From assembly GCA_002633005.1 (NCBI GenBank), contig NMRA01001167.1, forward strand, positions 1 to 44,390: a DNA stretch of 44,390 bases, read 5' to 3'. Position numbers and translations under genes: made by a program. This DNA comes from Phoronis australis (taxonomy: Eukaryota; Phoronida; Phoronidae). The notes under the pieces are model-generated. The model searched no databases and was not told where the DNA came from. It was given only the letters and a program-made list of their open reading frames with translations. Of the stretch, positions 1 to 11,444 are shown one piece after another (position 1 is the first letter of the stretch; every line of letters starts with the position of its first letter).

Positions 1-252
1 ATTAAGTACATATGTACCTGATATTCTATGGAATTTATCTTCACTACAACATACCTAAAGCTAATTTTATGTTTGTGGAACAATAATTAACCAGAAAATC
101 CCCATTAGCAAATCAGATCAAATGGTTATTGGTATGAAACAAATCTGCCTGTATTGTTCAAATTTTGCTTTGGTTTAGTCACGGTTCTGTTCACGGACTT
201 TTCGATCTAAAGCAAAATATTCTAAGTGAATCAATACATCCTATTTTAATAG

Positions 253-298
253 GAAGCTTCAGTTTATAGAGTTTAAAAACTCTATAAACTTAGGCTTC
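253..298. repeat. Short inverted repeat (hairpin)
   Basis: Arms read GAAGC..AGTTTATAGAGTTT and AAACTCTATAAACT..GCTTC around a very short loop, with a two-base bulge. It may be a MITE remnant. No coding or terminator role is implied in a eukaryote. Confidence 0.6.
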
Positions 299-1244
299 TC
301 AATATATATAACCAAAAAAGTCTTTATGGCAATTTCATTACTATTATAAAAGTTAGCATGGCTTCATTGTTAAACACGCTTAGTGGACTAATAACTTTAT
401 TGTCATCCGGCTAAAATCATGAGTTTTATTGATAAACAAATAACTTTAAAAAATGTTTTTGAAATTGACAATTGCAGGATCTAAATGTTACATATGCCTA
501 CCCGCTTAGCTTCTCCAAGGTAACCAGATGAGTTTGTAAGCCTTGAACCTGGTCGGCTTGTTCCAGTTGAAGGTCTACTAGCCAGACTTGGTGTGCGACT
601 TGTCAGCGCTTTAAAATGTGGATCCACTTTAGTAGACATTTCAGATAGGGGTTTCTAGGGTCACGCCATTTTTCAGTTTCAAGCCTCTCTAAAATAAAGT
701 TTAGACCGTTTTTGATAATTCTCAGTGGTCAACACAACATCCACAATCAATCCCCGTCAACATTTTTTTGGTGAATTTGGAACGATAATGGTTACCTGTT
801 TGAATTTGGACGCAAAGATTATCTAGACAACTTAGTACTCCTATGCCTTACTGTTTATGAACTGCATCTGAGGTGTGCAGTTTTCACTCAATGTTAGAAT
901 GCATGCGGTTAAAAACTAGTCAGAGTGAAGACAACCCTTGAGGAATTTCTATGTACAGTTACATTGTTTGAAACCATAAAATATTGAATTTCATTTTTTA
1001 AATTGTTTTCTACTACCAAAACTACTGTTCAGTTATTACACTGCAAACAAATCACAGCAACACATGCTGATGGATATTTCAGGGTAGAAGTTTTTGGAGA
1101 AAAGAATTCCCAATTAAGAACTACAAAACAGGTTAAAAGCCATACACCCACATGATGGGTATTAGCTGACTCGCCTGAGCCGCTATTCTTCCCAGATGCT
1201 TGAAATGTAACAATCCACCCACTATACTACTACTAGGCTAGCAT

Positions 1245-1313
1245 GGGCGGCGCAGCACTGAAAAAGTGGGGGGCTATAGCCCACCCCAGCCCCCTATGAT
1301 GCGCCACCCATGA
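1245..1313. repeat. Foldback repeat fragment
   Basis: The ends CATGGGCGGCGCA and TGCGCCACCCATG are near-perfect inverted copies, and the middle contains a second GC-rich inverted pair (GGGGGGCTATAGCCC). The GC content is far above the surroundings, which suggests an inserted foldback element or SINE tail. Confidence 0.5.
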
Positions 1314-2071
1314 CTAGGGCTATATGTGCAGTGTAGAAACTGGGTACATTTTTTAGAAATATTCCATCTCAAACTGGATGGAGTCTCTTTTAATTATTTG
1401 CCAAGTGTCAATTGGTATTTGGCCAAACAGCGAAGATGCCTGGGGTTGCTGGTTCTGGAGTCTCGTCCTAGAAAATGCAGTAGGCCTACTGGCGAGTTTT
1501 TTAACACCTGTCGTCAGCCTGATAGTGTAAGTGTGCTATTTTTCATTTCAATCAAGAAGTCGTTTCTTATCACTGACTGGTGAATTAATACCTGCGTAAT
1601 AACTGCACAAGAATTCACGTTTTCGATAAGTTGTGGTCAAAATCTGTAAAATGTAGCAATGAAAGCCTCAGCCCAGGAACAAAGCTGAGTCCAGCAGTGA
1701 GTGTCACTGCACTGGCACGGCTGGCCAGGCGGCCCTTCCGTGCATGCCATCAATCCCTGCTATTCACAGTCTGACAGTCAGACGAACGGCAGTGTTGCAG
1801 AGCTATGGAGAAAACCAGCAACGTTATCAGTCACTTTCACGAATTTCGTTTTTAAAAGGCTAATTTGGCACTAGCCTTACATTTAACCAAATGACGAAGA
1901 CAATCTCATTCAAACTCACCTCACTGAGCCTTGCTTGGTGAAGTACGAATGTTGAGCAGACGGCTATCACCAAAACAGTAGAATTGTGGGATAGTTTGGT
2001 GGAATTCGCCAATCAGGTAACAGTATTTCAGATTATCCGAGCCTGCCAAGGTTTCATTTCCGCATGTTGAG

Positions 2072-2181
2072 ATGGAATCAGCTGTTGACGATCTTCATAG
2101 TGTTAAATATAAAGCGCAACATTTAAGCAGTATTGCAAACTTGTTTGCCGAAAAATCGCCAGAATTAGGGAAGGTTTACGG
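2072..2181 (+). CDS. Exon 1 of the C18orf21-like gene
   Basis: The ATG at 2072 opens 36 codons plus two bases and stops at a GTAATG donor, in the phase needed by the next exon. The peptide (MESAVDDLHSVKYKAQ...) resembles the N-terminal helix of C18orf21, with KYKAQHL at the position of RQKHYLEA. Too short to be found by length alone; the support is splice phase plus similarity. Confidence 0.7.
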
Positions 2182-5100
2182 GTAATGATGATGATATTAA
2201 TTTGTGTCTCAAAGAATGGTTGATAAATCAATGAATGAATGTTTATCCGATGGCGATGGTAAACATGAGCACTGCGCTGCCACTTTGACTTTGAGTGAGT
2301 TTGAGTCAGACTCACTGTCATTACACTGACTAATCCGATATATATAGTGGACCCTGATTTAGAGAACCAGGCAATTACTGAATAACGCGCCTGTTACTGA
2401 GTGGATGAAACTGGTTCTCTTAATTATGTAGGGAATGAAACCAGCGACCCGGATAAAACCCGCGAGCATGCTAACTATGCATTCAGCTAAGTGGCAATTG
2501 CCCATTAGCAAGTGGCTAACAGAGCCAGAGGCTCCGACTAGTGCTCAAAACATGAACGTCAGTCAGCGTCAAATAGTAACATGTCACTACTCCGAGAAGT
2601 TCACTACTACGAAGGTTCACCACTCCAGAGTTTCAGTGTTTTAAAGCCAGGTTCACTACTCCAGACGCCCACATAATGAGGTAGAACTGACATGCATAAA
2701 GTATTGCATTTGTGTCAATTTAGTAACCACTTAAAGGGTATGCAAAAGTTGAATAGTTTTTGAAACATTGATTGCATTGTGAAAAGATGAGTACAGTTCC
2801 AGTCACTTACAATTGTTATTCTTGACTCTAAAGCCCATGAATATTCGTGACTAGGTTTGAACCTGTGCCCTTTGGGTGCACCTGATGATAAAAAGTGTGC
2901 TTTTTTAAAGTGGCAACATATGAAACAGGAACCCCAAGGGCAGAAATAAGAGCAGCCATGTTTTGCCTGACTGGCTACAAGTTGACTAGAATCTTGCATT
3001 TTTGGAAGTGTTGCGTTTTAAAAATGCGTCCGTGGGCGCAGTGCTGCATTGTACTCGCGCCTTTTTATTTTTTGATGCGCTTATGGCACAAAGGCGCAGT
3101 CCAGGAATATCCTGAAAGCCATTCATTCTCTAACGTGGACATATTTTATTTCATGTTTATAAGTCTGGCAACTAACAATAGAAAGATTAATATCAGCCCT
3201 CTAAAAAAACGGTATGGTCAGGAATACAAACTTANTGCCTGCTGTATATATAAGAGCATCATCTGCGAAAGTTAATATTCTCCCCCCCCCGGTTTAGTCA
3301 TACTCGCAAGCCGACTCGTGTAGATGTTGTACATTACTGGTGACAGTGGTGATCCTTGTGGAAGTCCAGGAGTTATAAACTGGATTTGACACCCACGGCT
3401 CCAAACGTAGCGCAACCGTGCGTTTCATTAGTGCGCTTGCCACCCAGTTAATGAGATGCGGCTCAAGCTGACGATCGACCAGCAGGTTCATAAGTTTTCC
3501 GTATGATACCCGGTTATAGGCGTCTTCAAGATCATTTGCCACTGCTATAGTTTCCTCCTTCCACTGAAACGCCCCATAAGTGTCCTAGGCAAAAATTGCA
3601 GCGTTTGCCCATGTATCTTTTCCTCTTCTGTAGCTACCAAGAGTTGCAGGTAATACCCCCAAGACCTCAAGATTGTATACAATGATCTGTGCCACCATTT
3701 CTCCATCAATTTACCAGCGGTGTTTTGCATAGCGGTCACTCTGTAACCATTTAGCTTCGTGTGATCCCTGCCTGGTTTTGGTATCACCGCCAGGTAACTA
3801 TGTAGCCAATCTTCCGCAACCACTCCCATGCTTAGCTCGCATTGTACATATTGGCCAAATCTTGTAGCTCCTGGTCAGACAGACTGCCTATAGCATGTTG
3901 TAATCGATTTGATCAGGTCCTGGTGCCGTGTTCTTCGATCTTGACAGTGTAGATTTGATATCTTCAACAGTAAAAGTTATGGGGGAAGTCGTGCCACTGA
4001 TGAAGCTATGCATTTTGTCTTTCACTTTAACTCTTTCCTCAAGATTTTTCTGATCAGTCTGTTCCAGGTATCGGCCTAAAAAGGCAGGACCCTTGCTTTC
4101 AGTAGTTTCCATCTATACAACTGTCTGTTTCTCCTGTCCTCTGAGCAATCCTAGTAACTGTGATGTCGTTAATGCATACCAAATCTGAATTTACCAACCA
4201 AGTTTCAAACTCTTGTGGATTTGTTGTTGCGTTGTCCAACAGTGATGTCTGAGCATTGAAATCTCCACAAAATATATCCTCTCAATTCAGGGCAGAGACA
4301 ACATCTTGCAAAACGTTTCAATCGCATGCATATATGTTGATAATGTTTATGCTTAATTGGGAATATTTGATTTTAATATCCTGCATTTGTATCCTATCAT
4401 TGCTGTAATTTTCAATGTCTAATTTCGATGCTGAAATACCAGACCTAATCAAGATGGCCTGTCCATGATTTGCATTCTCAGAGATCACTTCATATCCTCA
4501 TATCTTAAGTGCTTTACCATCTTCCTTACATTTTGTCTCCTGTAGGGCCAGGATGTCGGTGTCATAGACTAATCTTTCTAGAATTTCTCCTCTCTGGTAG
4601 GTACTTCTGCAATTCCAAAAACACAACCTAAGGTTGGTTTTACTCAAACGTTGGCCCTTTGTTTCGTGCTCATGTTTACCTGCTTGATGTCGTTTTCGTT
4701 GCTGGCCTGCTCGCTTCCCTCTCTTTCCTCTCCTCCCTGCATTCCTTGTCTCAGCATGTAATGGGACCTCAAGCTCAGGGCACGTGCTCCGTAGCTCCGG
4801 CGAGGGTTCTGTTAAATTGTATGAAATCTCCATACGAATAATTGTTTTCGCCAGGAATTAAAGCCGTTCGTTCGGCAGAGCCTGCATACAAGATACTGTT
4901 AAATTTAAGACGCTAGTGACTTCTATCCCTTCGCCATTCAGCCCCTCAGCACGTCAACCTTGAGCTTGGGGTTTTTTATAGAGGTTGTCTCCTCTAGATT
5001 CGTTGTGTTCTGTTCCTGGACAGCGAGGTCTAGGTTAGCAGGGTCACCTCGAGAAGGTTGTGGCTCTTTGCTCACGCTCAACGATCTTGAAGTATGAGAG

Positions 5101-8100
5101 GTTTGCCCTACCAAGGGACTCGCCCTTTTCAATGTACAAGTATAGCCAGGTATGGGGGTACTTAAGGGGAGGCAGCTAGTGTGACTCGCTGCGCAAGCAC
5201 CCTAACATCATTACTCCCTGAGTCTCCATGACTCAGAGATAAATTTCACTGTATTAAAATATCGTTTTTATGGAAATTATGCGTCTTATTTTTCATAGCG
5301 TATAAATGTTGGTACAATGCCCTTTGTTGAACATGCGATTGTTGCGCATGCTCATTTAAGTATTCTATTTTCGTGTTCGATTACGTCAGCTGCTAAGTGG
5401 CGCAGTGGTAAAGTCGATGACTCGAAACTCATGTGGACCAGGTTCGAAACCGGCCTCGGTTTCCCTCACTAGTGAGATAACTGAATGGGTTATTACACGG
5501 TTGTATCTGCCATTCGAGGCTAATATTGTGGTATAAAGTATCTGTATATGCAATTTTCGTGAAAAAAAACATGTTTCTGGGAAATATGTCGATCTCCATG
5601 AAAAATCATGATTTTTGAGAAAAAACAATCATTTGATTATGAAGGTCTGGACATTGCTTTCACGCACATATTTAGATTCTATGATCATCAAATATTTTAG
5701 AAATATATTGTTTTGTTATGTATATGTTTATTTAAGGATCTAATTCAATTTTATGTAACAAATAACAACACTTTAAAAATTGTCTGAGGTTTTTTGATCC
5801 TTTTTTATTTTACAGTTTCTGTTGCAGGAATAAATTTCAAGACTTGCTCAACTCCTTATCTCAACACCAGGAGGGAAATGCGTTGGATTCCTTAATGTGC
5901 CCATTCTGCGGCAGCTTGTACCTCCCCGACAATCATACACTGAGAATAAGGCCACGTATGAGATGCACAAAACAAATCAAAAGACTGGACAGCAAGCAAA
6001 ACCAGGAAGGAGTGAAGCTTGGAAAATTTAAAGCTCGAATGTTAAGCATGTTTGCTCAAAGCACAGCGGATATGGTAATTTTGGTTGTGGTATTGTTTCA
6101 GATAGCATTCAACTTTTTTTTTTGTAGTTATCATGATGTTAATGGGAAATCTTAAAATATCAAAGTATGCATGGAGGGTCAGTTATATTGAAATATTTCT
6201 GTGTTTTTGTGGCTTTCTTTGTTAATAATTTTAAAGTATATGAATCAAAGTTGATAAGTGTGTAGCAGCTGGTTCAAACTGTAAAACATAAAAATTGTGT
6301 GCACTTTAGTTTAACAAATTTTTGAAAAAAATATCACAAGGTTTTTAGTTTGTTTTTGAAATTCTTGGCTACGATTTTTTGGCCACCCTGTACATGTCAG
6401 ACAGGATTGACCGTTCTTTTTCTTTGTTCTGTGTTTGTCCACTTGTTTCACTGCCGATTTTTTTGGTTAGTATTTCATTTAGTGGCCTAATAATGAGAAC
6501 AATTATAATAATATTGACATTTCTTCTTGGCAGGTAATTTTGTGTCTTTCCTGCAACAGAAGAAATGTTATTCATGGACAGAGCAGGGAAAACAAAACAA
6601 AAACTAAACAAAAGCTCTCCCTCCTGCTCACTCCCGAGCATATTGCCGTCAAAAAGAAGAAGAAGAAGAGAAAAAGAAAGTCAGATTTCTCTCTTCTGAA
6701 TTCTACTTCGTCATCGCTAGATTCCAGCCTTTCAGTTCAGATGTTAACAAGGTAGGAGGAATGTTGTACAAAGTTGGATCACCATTCATTTCGTTTGATG
6801 TGTACACTATAGCAGTTTTGAAAAGGTGACAAAATTCCATCAAAAGTCACCTAACTTATCCAGGATATGGCAAAAACCCAGAAGCATACCACACGAATAA
6901 TAATGCCGTAATTGTTCGGGTTGATGCCCTTGCTCGGCCTAATACTCATCCCTGAAATTTCCAAATTTCATTTTTACAACACCTGTGATTAGTTTGAACT
7001 GAGTACCCTCAGTTTATATGACCGCAGTTTTTTTCAATAAATGTGTTTATGTCAGTAACAGTCAGTCAGTTTCAGTGGAACCTTGGCTTATTCGGCGGGA
7101 AAATACCCATGCTCTTCTCTTTACTGAAGGAAACATCATAAAGTGGTTCTGTTAGTGTCTTGCACATTCTAAAATTACTGTGCTCATGCAAAATAACAGT
7201 GAAAGTATGTATGTGAGCAATGGGTGGTGTTTGGATCGGAAAATTTATAGCATAAAATGCTACTCAACTACTGTGTGCGATCACTCCTTTCTATACTCTA
7301 AGTCCCTTACTACACTCCTTTCTATACTCTAAGTCTCTTACTACACTCCTTTCTATACTCTAAGTCTCTTACTACACTCCTTTCTATACTCTAAGTCTCT
7401 TTCTACACTCCTTTCTATACTCTAAGTCCCTTACTACACTCCTTTCTATACTCTAAGTCTCTTACTACACTCCTTTCTATACTCTAAGTCCCTTACTACA
7501 ATCCTTTCTATACTCTAAGTCTCTTACTACACTCCTTTCTATACTCTAAGTCCCTTATTACACTTCTTTCTATACTCTAAGTCCCTTACTACACTCCTTT
7601 CTATACTCTAAGTCCCTTACTACACTCCTTTCTATACTCTAAGTCTTGAGCCATACAATTCTGCTGGTGGCACAGTGTTCTCCACAACAGAAAATTCATA
7701 CTCAACTGGAATTATAAATTTAAGGAGAAAATTTGACGGTCCATGTCCGTACTGTGAGATTTTTTGTTTTACGTCTTGGAATCGGCATTGAACTGGTACC
7801 AAAAATCCAAAATGTTGTAAATTACTAAAGGTTTAAACTGAGTTTGCACAGGTTTTCAAACTCAACGCAAGTAAGCTAAACTCGTCATCAGAAAATTCAC
7901 ACTCAACATCGTGACGAGTGAAAACAGGCTGTGGAGAACATTGCATTTTGGCAGATTCATGTTATTGTCTGTAAGCCGCATGTTTTAGACAGTGTGCTGG
8001 AGGACTCAGACTTAAATCTAATACAAGCTGCATGGTTTACTATGTTGTGAGCCATCTTTGATGCTTCAGAAACAAATTCTGAAGGCTTTTTACTATAACA

Positions 8101-9095
8101 ACAGACGCACCCAACAGAAACATGAATTCAACTAGATAAAAGCAATATTCTAGTAATCGGGCAAGGTTGATTTGTAGCACGAGCCAAACAAACTGCTGTC
8201 GGCCACATTCACAACAGAAAACTGAAAAAAGTTGAGGTGTGTGCAAAATCAAAGAGACCAGTGTGGCTTCTAACATTGGTTTTGGTTTTCCAAGTTGAAC
8301 TTATTTGCCTAATGATGGCATGAAAATGAGGCTGAAAAGTCTCCAGCGGATGTGAAGCAGTGTAGGTAAATGAATGTTTGGAAATAGCACAGAAGAGTAC
8401 AAGAGCGTGGCTGTTGCAGTTGGATGTTGCATCTTCTTAATGCCACTAACAGCGCATTCTTTAATTAAAACCTTTTGTTGTCTTCAACACATTTTGGAGG
8501 TTTTTATACAGCGAGTTAGCACAAGCACGATTTTCTGCAATCCCCCTACAGGCTGTTATTAACTGTGTCTCCTCCTCTGTTTGTAGAATAATAAGAATAA
8601 ACTAGGTTTATTGGGAACACTGAAACTACGTCGATCTACAATCGTAAGATGGTCGTCCGTGTGTGACCGTAATAACAAAGTCACTTATACTACACCGCTT
8701 CAAACTTTATTTATTCAAGCTTCAGGTCGACAATTTCTACGGAAAATATTTTATCACATCATTGGAGATTTTGTTTTTTGTTGGTTTTGTCAAAAACTCT
8801 TTTACAGAGTCGGTATTGTTCATGACCCTGTGTGACTTCTCACTTTGTCAATTTTCTCCATTTATTCCACAGCACTCCCAAGGCAACTCTGTTTACCCCT
8901 GCCAGGCCATCACCCAAGACACAGACAAGTTCTACAAGCTCGGCTATTTTCACAAGTCCTGCAGCATCGAGTGGTACCTCATCAAAGAAGAGCAAGAAGG
9001 CATTTCATTCACAGCTCAAATCAATGTTGATCAAAAATAAGGGAAATGGAAGCACGCCTAAAACCTCTTTAAAGGACTTTTTGTCTAGTCTTTAG
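2072..9095 (+). CDS. C18orf21/RMP24-like protein (RNase MRP-associated), four coding exons
   Basis: Joined coding exons 2072-2181, 5828-6074, 6534-6751 and 8873-9095 give one frame of 265 residues. All junctions are GT-AG and phases agree (2, 0, 2). The product matches the layout I recall for human C18orf21 (about 220 residues): a short helical N-terminus, a CPFC pair (Cys61, Cys64), a CLSC pair (Cys123, Cys126) followed by NRR..HGQSR, a lysine-rich stretch at about 159-168 that looks like a nuclear localisation signal, a Ser/Thr/Pro-rich linker, and a C-terminal block with FHSQLK and ending DFLSSL. The two cysteine pairs would make a zinc ribbon like the Rpp21/Rpr2/Snm1 group. From memory, human C18orf21 was recently reported as an RNase MRP subunit (RMP24), so a nucleolar rRNA-processing role is inferred by homology. 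Conserved C-terminus and cysteines make the family call strong; exon 1 is the least certain part. Confidence 0.85.
2362..2419 (+). repeat. GAGAACCAG small inverted-repeat element, copy 1
   Basis: The ends GAGAACCAG and CTGGTTCTC are exact inverted copies, flanked on both sides by TTA, a possible target duplication. The interior shares CTGAATAACG and AAACTGGTTCTC with a second copy at 23797-23842. Confidence 0.6.
3235..5150 (-). mobile_element. Dead LINE (non-LTR retrotransposon) with endonuclease and reverse transcriptase remains
   Basis: Reading the minus strand from about 5150 down, broken frames give an APE-type endonuclease (LRLCFWNCRST, DILALQETK, then GDFNAQTS near 4270) and a reverse transcriptase (KNTAPGPDQIDYNML near 3890-3935, AVIPKPGRDHTKLNGYR near 3740-3800, GLPQGSPLSPVMYNIYT near 3310-3365, and the catalytic FADD box within ILTFADDALIYTAG near 3240-3275). 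Several stops and frameshifts, including one at a ten-base C run at 3283-3292 between the last two blocks, show it is not functional. The 3' end is lost at the n at 3235. It lies antisense in intron 1 of the C18orf21-like gene. An endonuclease-bearing LINE clade such as Jockey or CR1 is likely, but I cannot assign the family. Confidence 0.88.
5391..5470 (+). repeat. tRNA-derived SINE head
   Basis: An A-box-like TGGCGCAGTGG (5398-5408) and a B-box GGTTCGAAACC (5441-5451) stand at tRNA-like spacing. An anticodon-like arm ATGA-CTCGAAA-CTCAT lies between them. The acceptor stem does not close well, so this is a pol III SINE promoter rather than a working tRNA. The sequence after it, to about 5530, is probably the SINE body. 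Confidence 0.6.
5828..6074 (+). CDS. Exon 2 of the C18orf21-like gene (first cysteine pair)
   Basis: The acceptor TTCTGTTGCAG ends at 5827 after a T-rich tract; a second acceptor 12 bases upstream (TTTTACAG ending at 5815) is in the same phase. The exon encodes residues 38-119 including LMCPFCGSLYLPDN and the basic RIRPRMRCTKQIKRL segment, and ends at ATG before GTAATT. Confidence 0.85.
6534..6751 (+). CDS. Exon 3 of the C18orf21-like gene (second cysteine pair and basic tract)
   Basis: The exon begins after TTCTTCTTGGCAG and encodes VILCLSCNRRNVIHGQ, the second half of the putative zinc ribbon, then the KKKKKKRKRK tract. It ends at AG before GTAGGA in phase 2. The run of AAG codons makes this exon prone to length errors in assembly. 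Confidence 0.85.
7282..7645. repeat. 31-bp minisatellite, about 11.7 copies
   Basis: The unit CACTCCTTTCTATACTCTAA plus GTCTCTTACTA repeats head to tail at exact 31-base spacing (starts at 7282, 7313, 7344, 7375, 7406, 7437 and so on). Units differ mainly by GTCTC versus GTCCC, with a few single changes. It lies in intron 3 of the C18orf21-like gene. Confidence 0.95.
8873..9095 (+). CDS. Last coding exon of the C18orf21-like gene
   Basis: The acceptor TTTATTCCACAG ends at 8872. The exon gives a Ser/Thr/Pro-rich linker and then KKAFHSQLKSMLIK and DFLSSL followed by TAG. The final block is the most recognisable C18orf21 signature in the window. Confidence 0.88.
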
Positions 9096-9191
9096 GCGGC
9101 ACTCAAATTGAAATGTGCAATTTTGTGTTGACACTTTGCAATGAATTGGGAGACAACCAAAATATCTCTAGGGTTCAGTTGCGTCCGTGGT

Positions 9192-9197
9192 AATAAA
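9192..9197 (+). terminator. Candidate polyadenylation signal AATAAA
   Basis: The first AATAAA after the stop of the C18orf21-like gene, about 100 bases downstream. Another lies at about 10412. Usage is inferred. Confidence 0.45.
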
Positions 9198-10663
9198 TTC
9201 AGTTTGGCAAGCATTTCCTTGTGCAAGTGTAAATATGAATTACGTGAGGAATTATCCACACAAAAGTGCCAATAGAGGGCAAGTATAATGCTTCATTTAA
9301 TACAGACTGGGCGGTCTCCACAACAGTCTATGCACTTTTTGGTTGTCACTTTTTACGAGTGTAAATCTGGAAATACACAAGTGCTGGATATGCCATCACT
9401 CATATTTTAGAACGTGCATTTTTGCCTGTGTTGAGCACGGTTATTGATATCTACGGAGTGAACCATTTTTTACATAAAATTTCTGAACTGTAGTTACAAT
9501 TTGATCAATTTAAAGTTCACCTTTCTTGACTCGGGTCAAATGTTTAGTTTGGACATCTACAATCATTGTGCAGATCCAGAAAGCGAATTTAGTGGCTATC
9601 CCCAAGTTTCCTTCTTTGTAAATTTGAGAACGTTTTTTTTAATAATTAGAATCCTTGGGGAAGAATCAACAACCAGGACGATAAAGAAAGTTGAGACATT
9701 GAGGAACGATCATTTGGCAAAACCAAGTTTATAAGAAAAATTTGTTGTCACCCCACCCCACTCAAAACACAACTTTCCCTCCAATTGGCCAATTGTATTC
9801 ATGTCACTCCTGTATCTTCTCATTCTGATATTTTGCCACCTGCACACTGGGCCTTGTGAATAATTGGAAAATGAATTTGTCACTAAGGCGCTGCACAGAT
9901 CTCTGTCGAGTCTACAAATGTCTGACACACTTGTATATAACTGTGTTCTAAAAAGGATCACTCTTTGATTTTCATAGACTGGATTTTGTGTTTCAATTGT
10001 CTTCTTTTCTGTCAGATTTGTTTTCCCATGCTTGCCACAAAAAGGCCCATGTTACATTTCTTGCACTCATTAACTTTGTCATGATGATAGTAACCATACA
10101 GTGCTTCAATATTCCATGCGGAGCTGATGATAAAACCTATCATCTCTATGACGACCAATCGATATCTTTAATTGACATGCTATTGCTGCCCAAGTTTTCA
10201 GTAATTTTTAGCACAGAAGAGCATTGTGTGTGAATTAGAAGACATCAGTGATTATAAATCATTAGGCTTTTGTGCCATGGTGAATTTCACCTCCGCCCCC
10301 AACATCACTGTTCTTTATATTATATTTATTATATTTTGCGTTGTCAAATTCCAGCCAGTCTTTCAAATGACATTTAATGATCATTTGATAAGTTCTGAAA
10401 TTTTGAGATGAATAAAGATTCTCAGAGAAATCCTACGTAGCCAGTATAAAGAAACGAAAGCAGTAAAGAACACCTCTTGATGCAGTGAATGGAATTTGGA
10501 TTCAAGTCAAGATCTTTTTTATTCATAAATTAATACAGAACTCAAACAAGACTCAGCAAAGTTAACTTATACATAACTGAACAGTTTTCCGCAAGCTGGC
10601 TGTTCCATTAGTCATGTGGGCCCCCTAATCTCTGCTTGTATGCCCTTAGACCTGCCGCCACTG
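9198..10663. other. Intergenic DNA between convergent genes
   Basis: No recognisable exon on either strand. The open frames here lack similarity, codon bias or plausible splice sites. The right part may include 3' UTR of the zinc-finger gene transcribed from the other strand. Confidence 0.4.
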
Positions 10664-10689
10664 TTTATTTCACTTCCACTACATTTATT
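10664..10689 (-). terminator. Candidate polyadenylation signals of the zinc-finger gene
   Basis: Two AATAAA hexamers on the minus strand (10664-10669 and 10684-10689) lie about 760 bases beyond the stop codon and are the first canonical signals I find there. Confidence 0.35.
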
Positions 10690-11444
10690 TTACCAAGTGC
10701 CCAAGGATGAGATATGTGCTCTCAAAATATAGCTGCTATTTTACTTGTTTGTTTGTTTATGTCTATAGGCAATTTGCTTTACAACTGCACACCAGAAATT
10801 GAGCGAGTATATATCAAGTTATCGAAAAGAAAGTTGTCGTGTTTTCAGTCAAGTTTGTGTAAATGAACAGTTGTCCATATAATTTACATATGACCTTGTA
10901 ATAAGGATAAGCCATACTGAATGAAGCAAAATAACTCCTCTGAGGTTGTAGCTGAAAGCAAACTTGTACATGGAAACAATGTGCTTTAACTACATGTAAG
11001 GTTCCTGCTTGCATTTGGGGCCCATGCGCCTATGTATATATAAAATAAAAGAAGTTTTACTGAAGTATTTTGCATATTGTTGCTAGCAGCTATTTTTCAC
11101 TTATTAGTACACGCGTCTAACCCTTGTATTTGTACTTGTGCACTTGTCTTAAACTAGGTGTTATTTGACCATTATTAATACTCGGATATTGCGTCTTCCG
11201 ACCCAGTTTTTATCAAGTTTTCACATTGGATTCATCTGCCTAAGTCTAGAAATGGGTGTAGCTTCACTTACAGGCTCATGGACCTAAATACAAGCATGTA
11301 TGATAGTTTTTCATGACAATTACCCGAGCACACTTTAAATGTGGCGCATCACAACATAACCATGATTAAAAAAATTTGACCCAAATGACAAAACATATCG
11401 CATGAAATTCTGATGACAATGGCGAGTATGTCCAGAGACAAGGT

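Larger units (their letters stand above)
1..2071. other. Upstream intergenic DNA, no gene recognised
   Basis: No open frame here resembles a known protein. The stretch is AT-rich with scattered stops in all frames and holds two small inverted repeats listed separately. The last 400 bases are more GC-rich around 1690-1800 and probably contain the promoter and 5' UTR of the gene that starts at 2072, but I see no TATA box or clear initiator. Confidence 0.5.

Noticed and set aside
2435-2644. 69-codon ATG-started frame in intron 1 of the C18orf21-like gene
   Set aside because: No similarity; lies between exons that already splice in phase without it.
7282-7645. Regular repeats that could be read as a CRISPR array
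   Set aside because: Units are contiguous 31-mers without unique spacers, in an intron of an animal gene.
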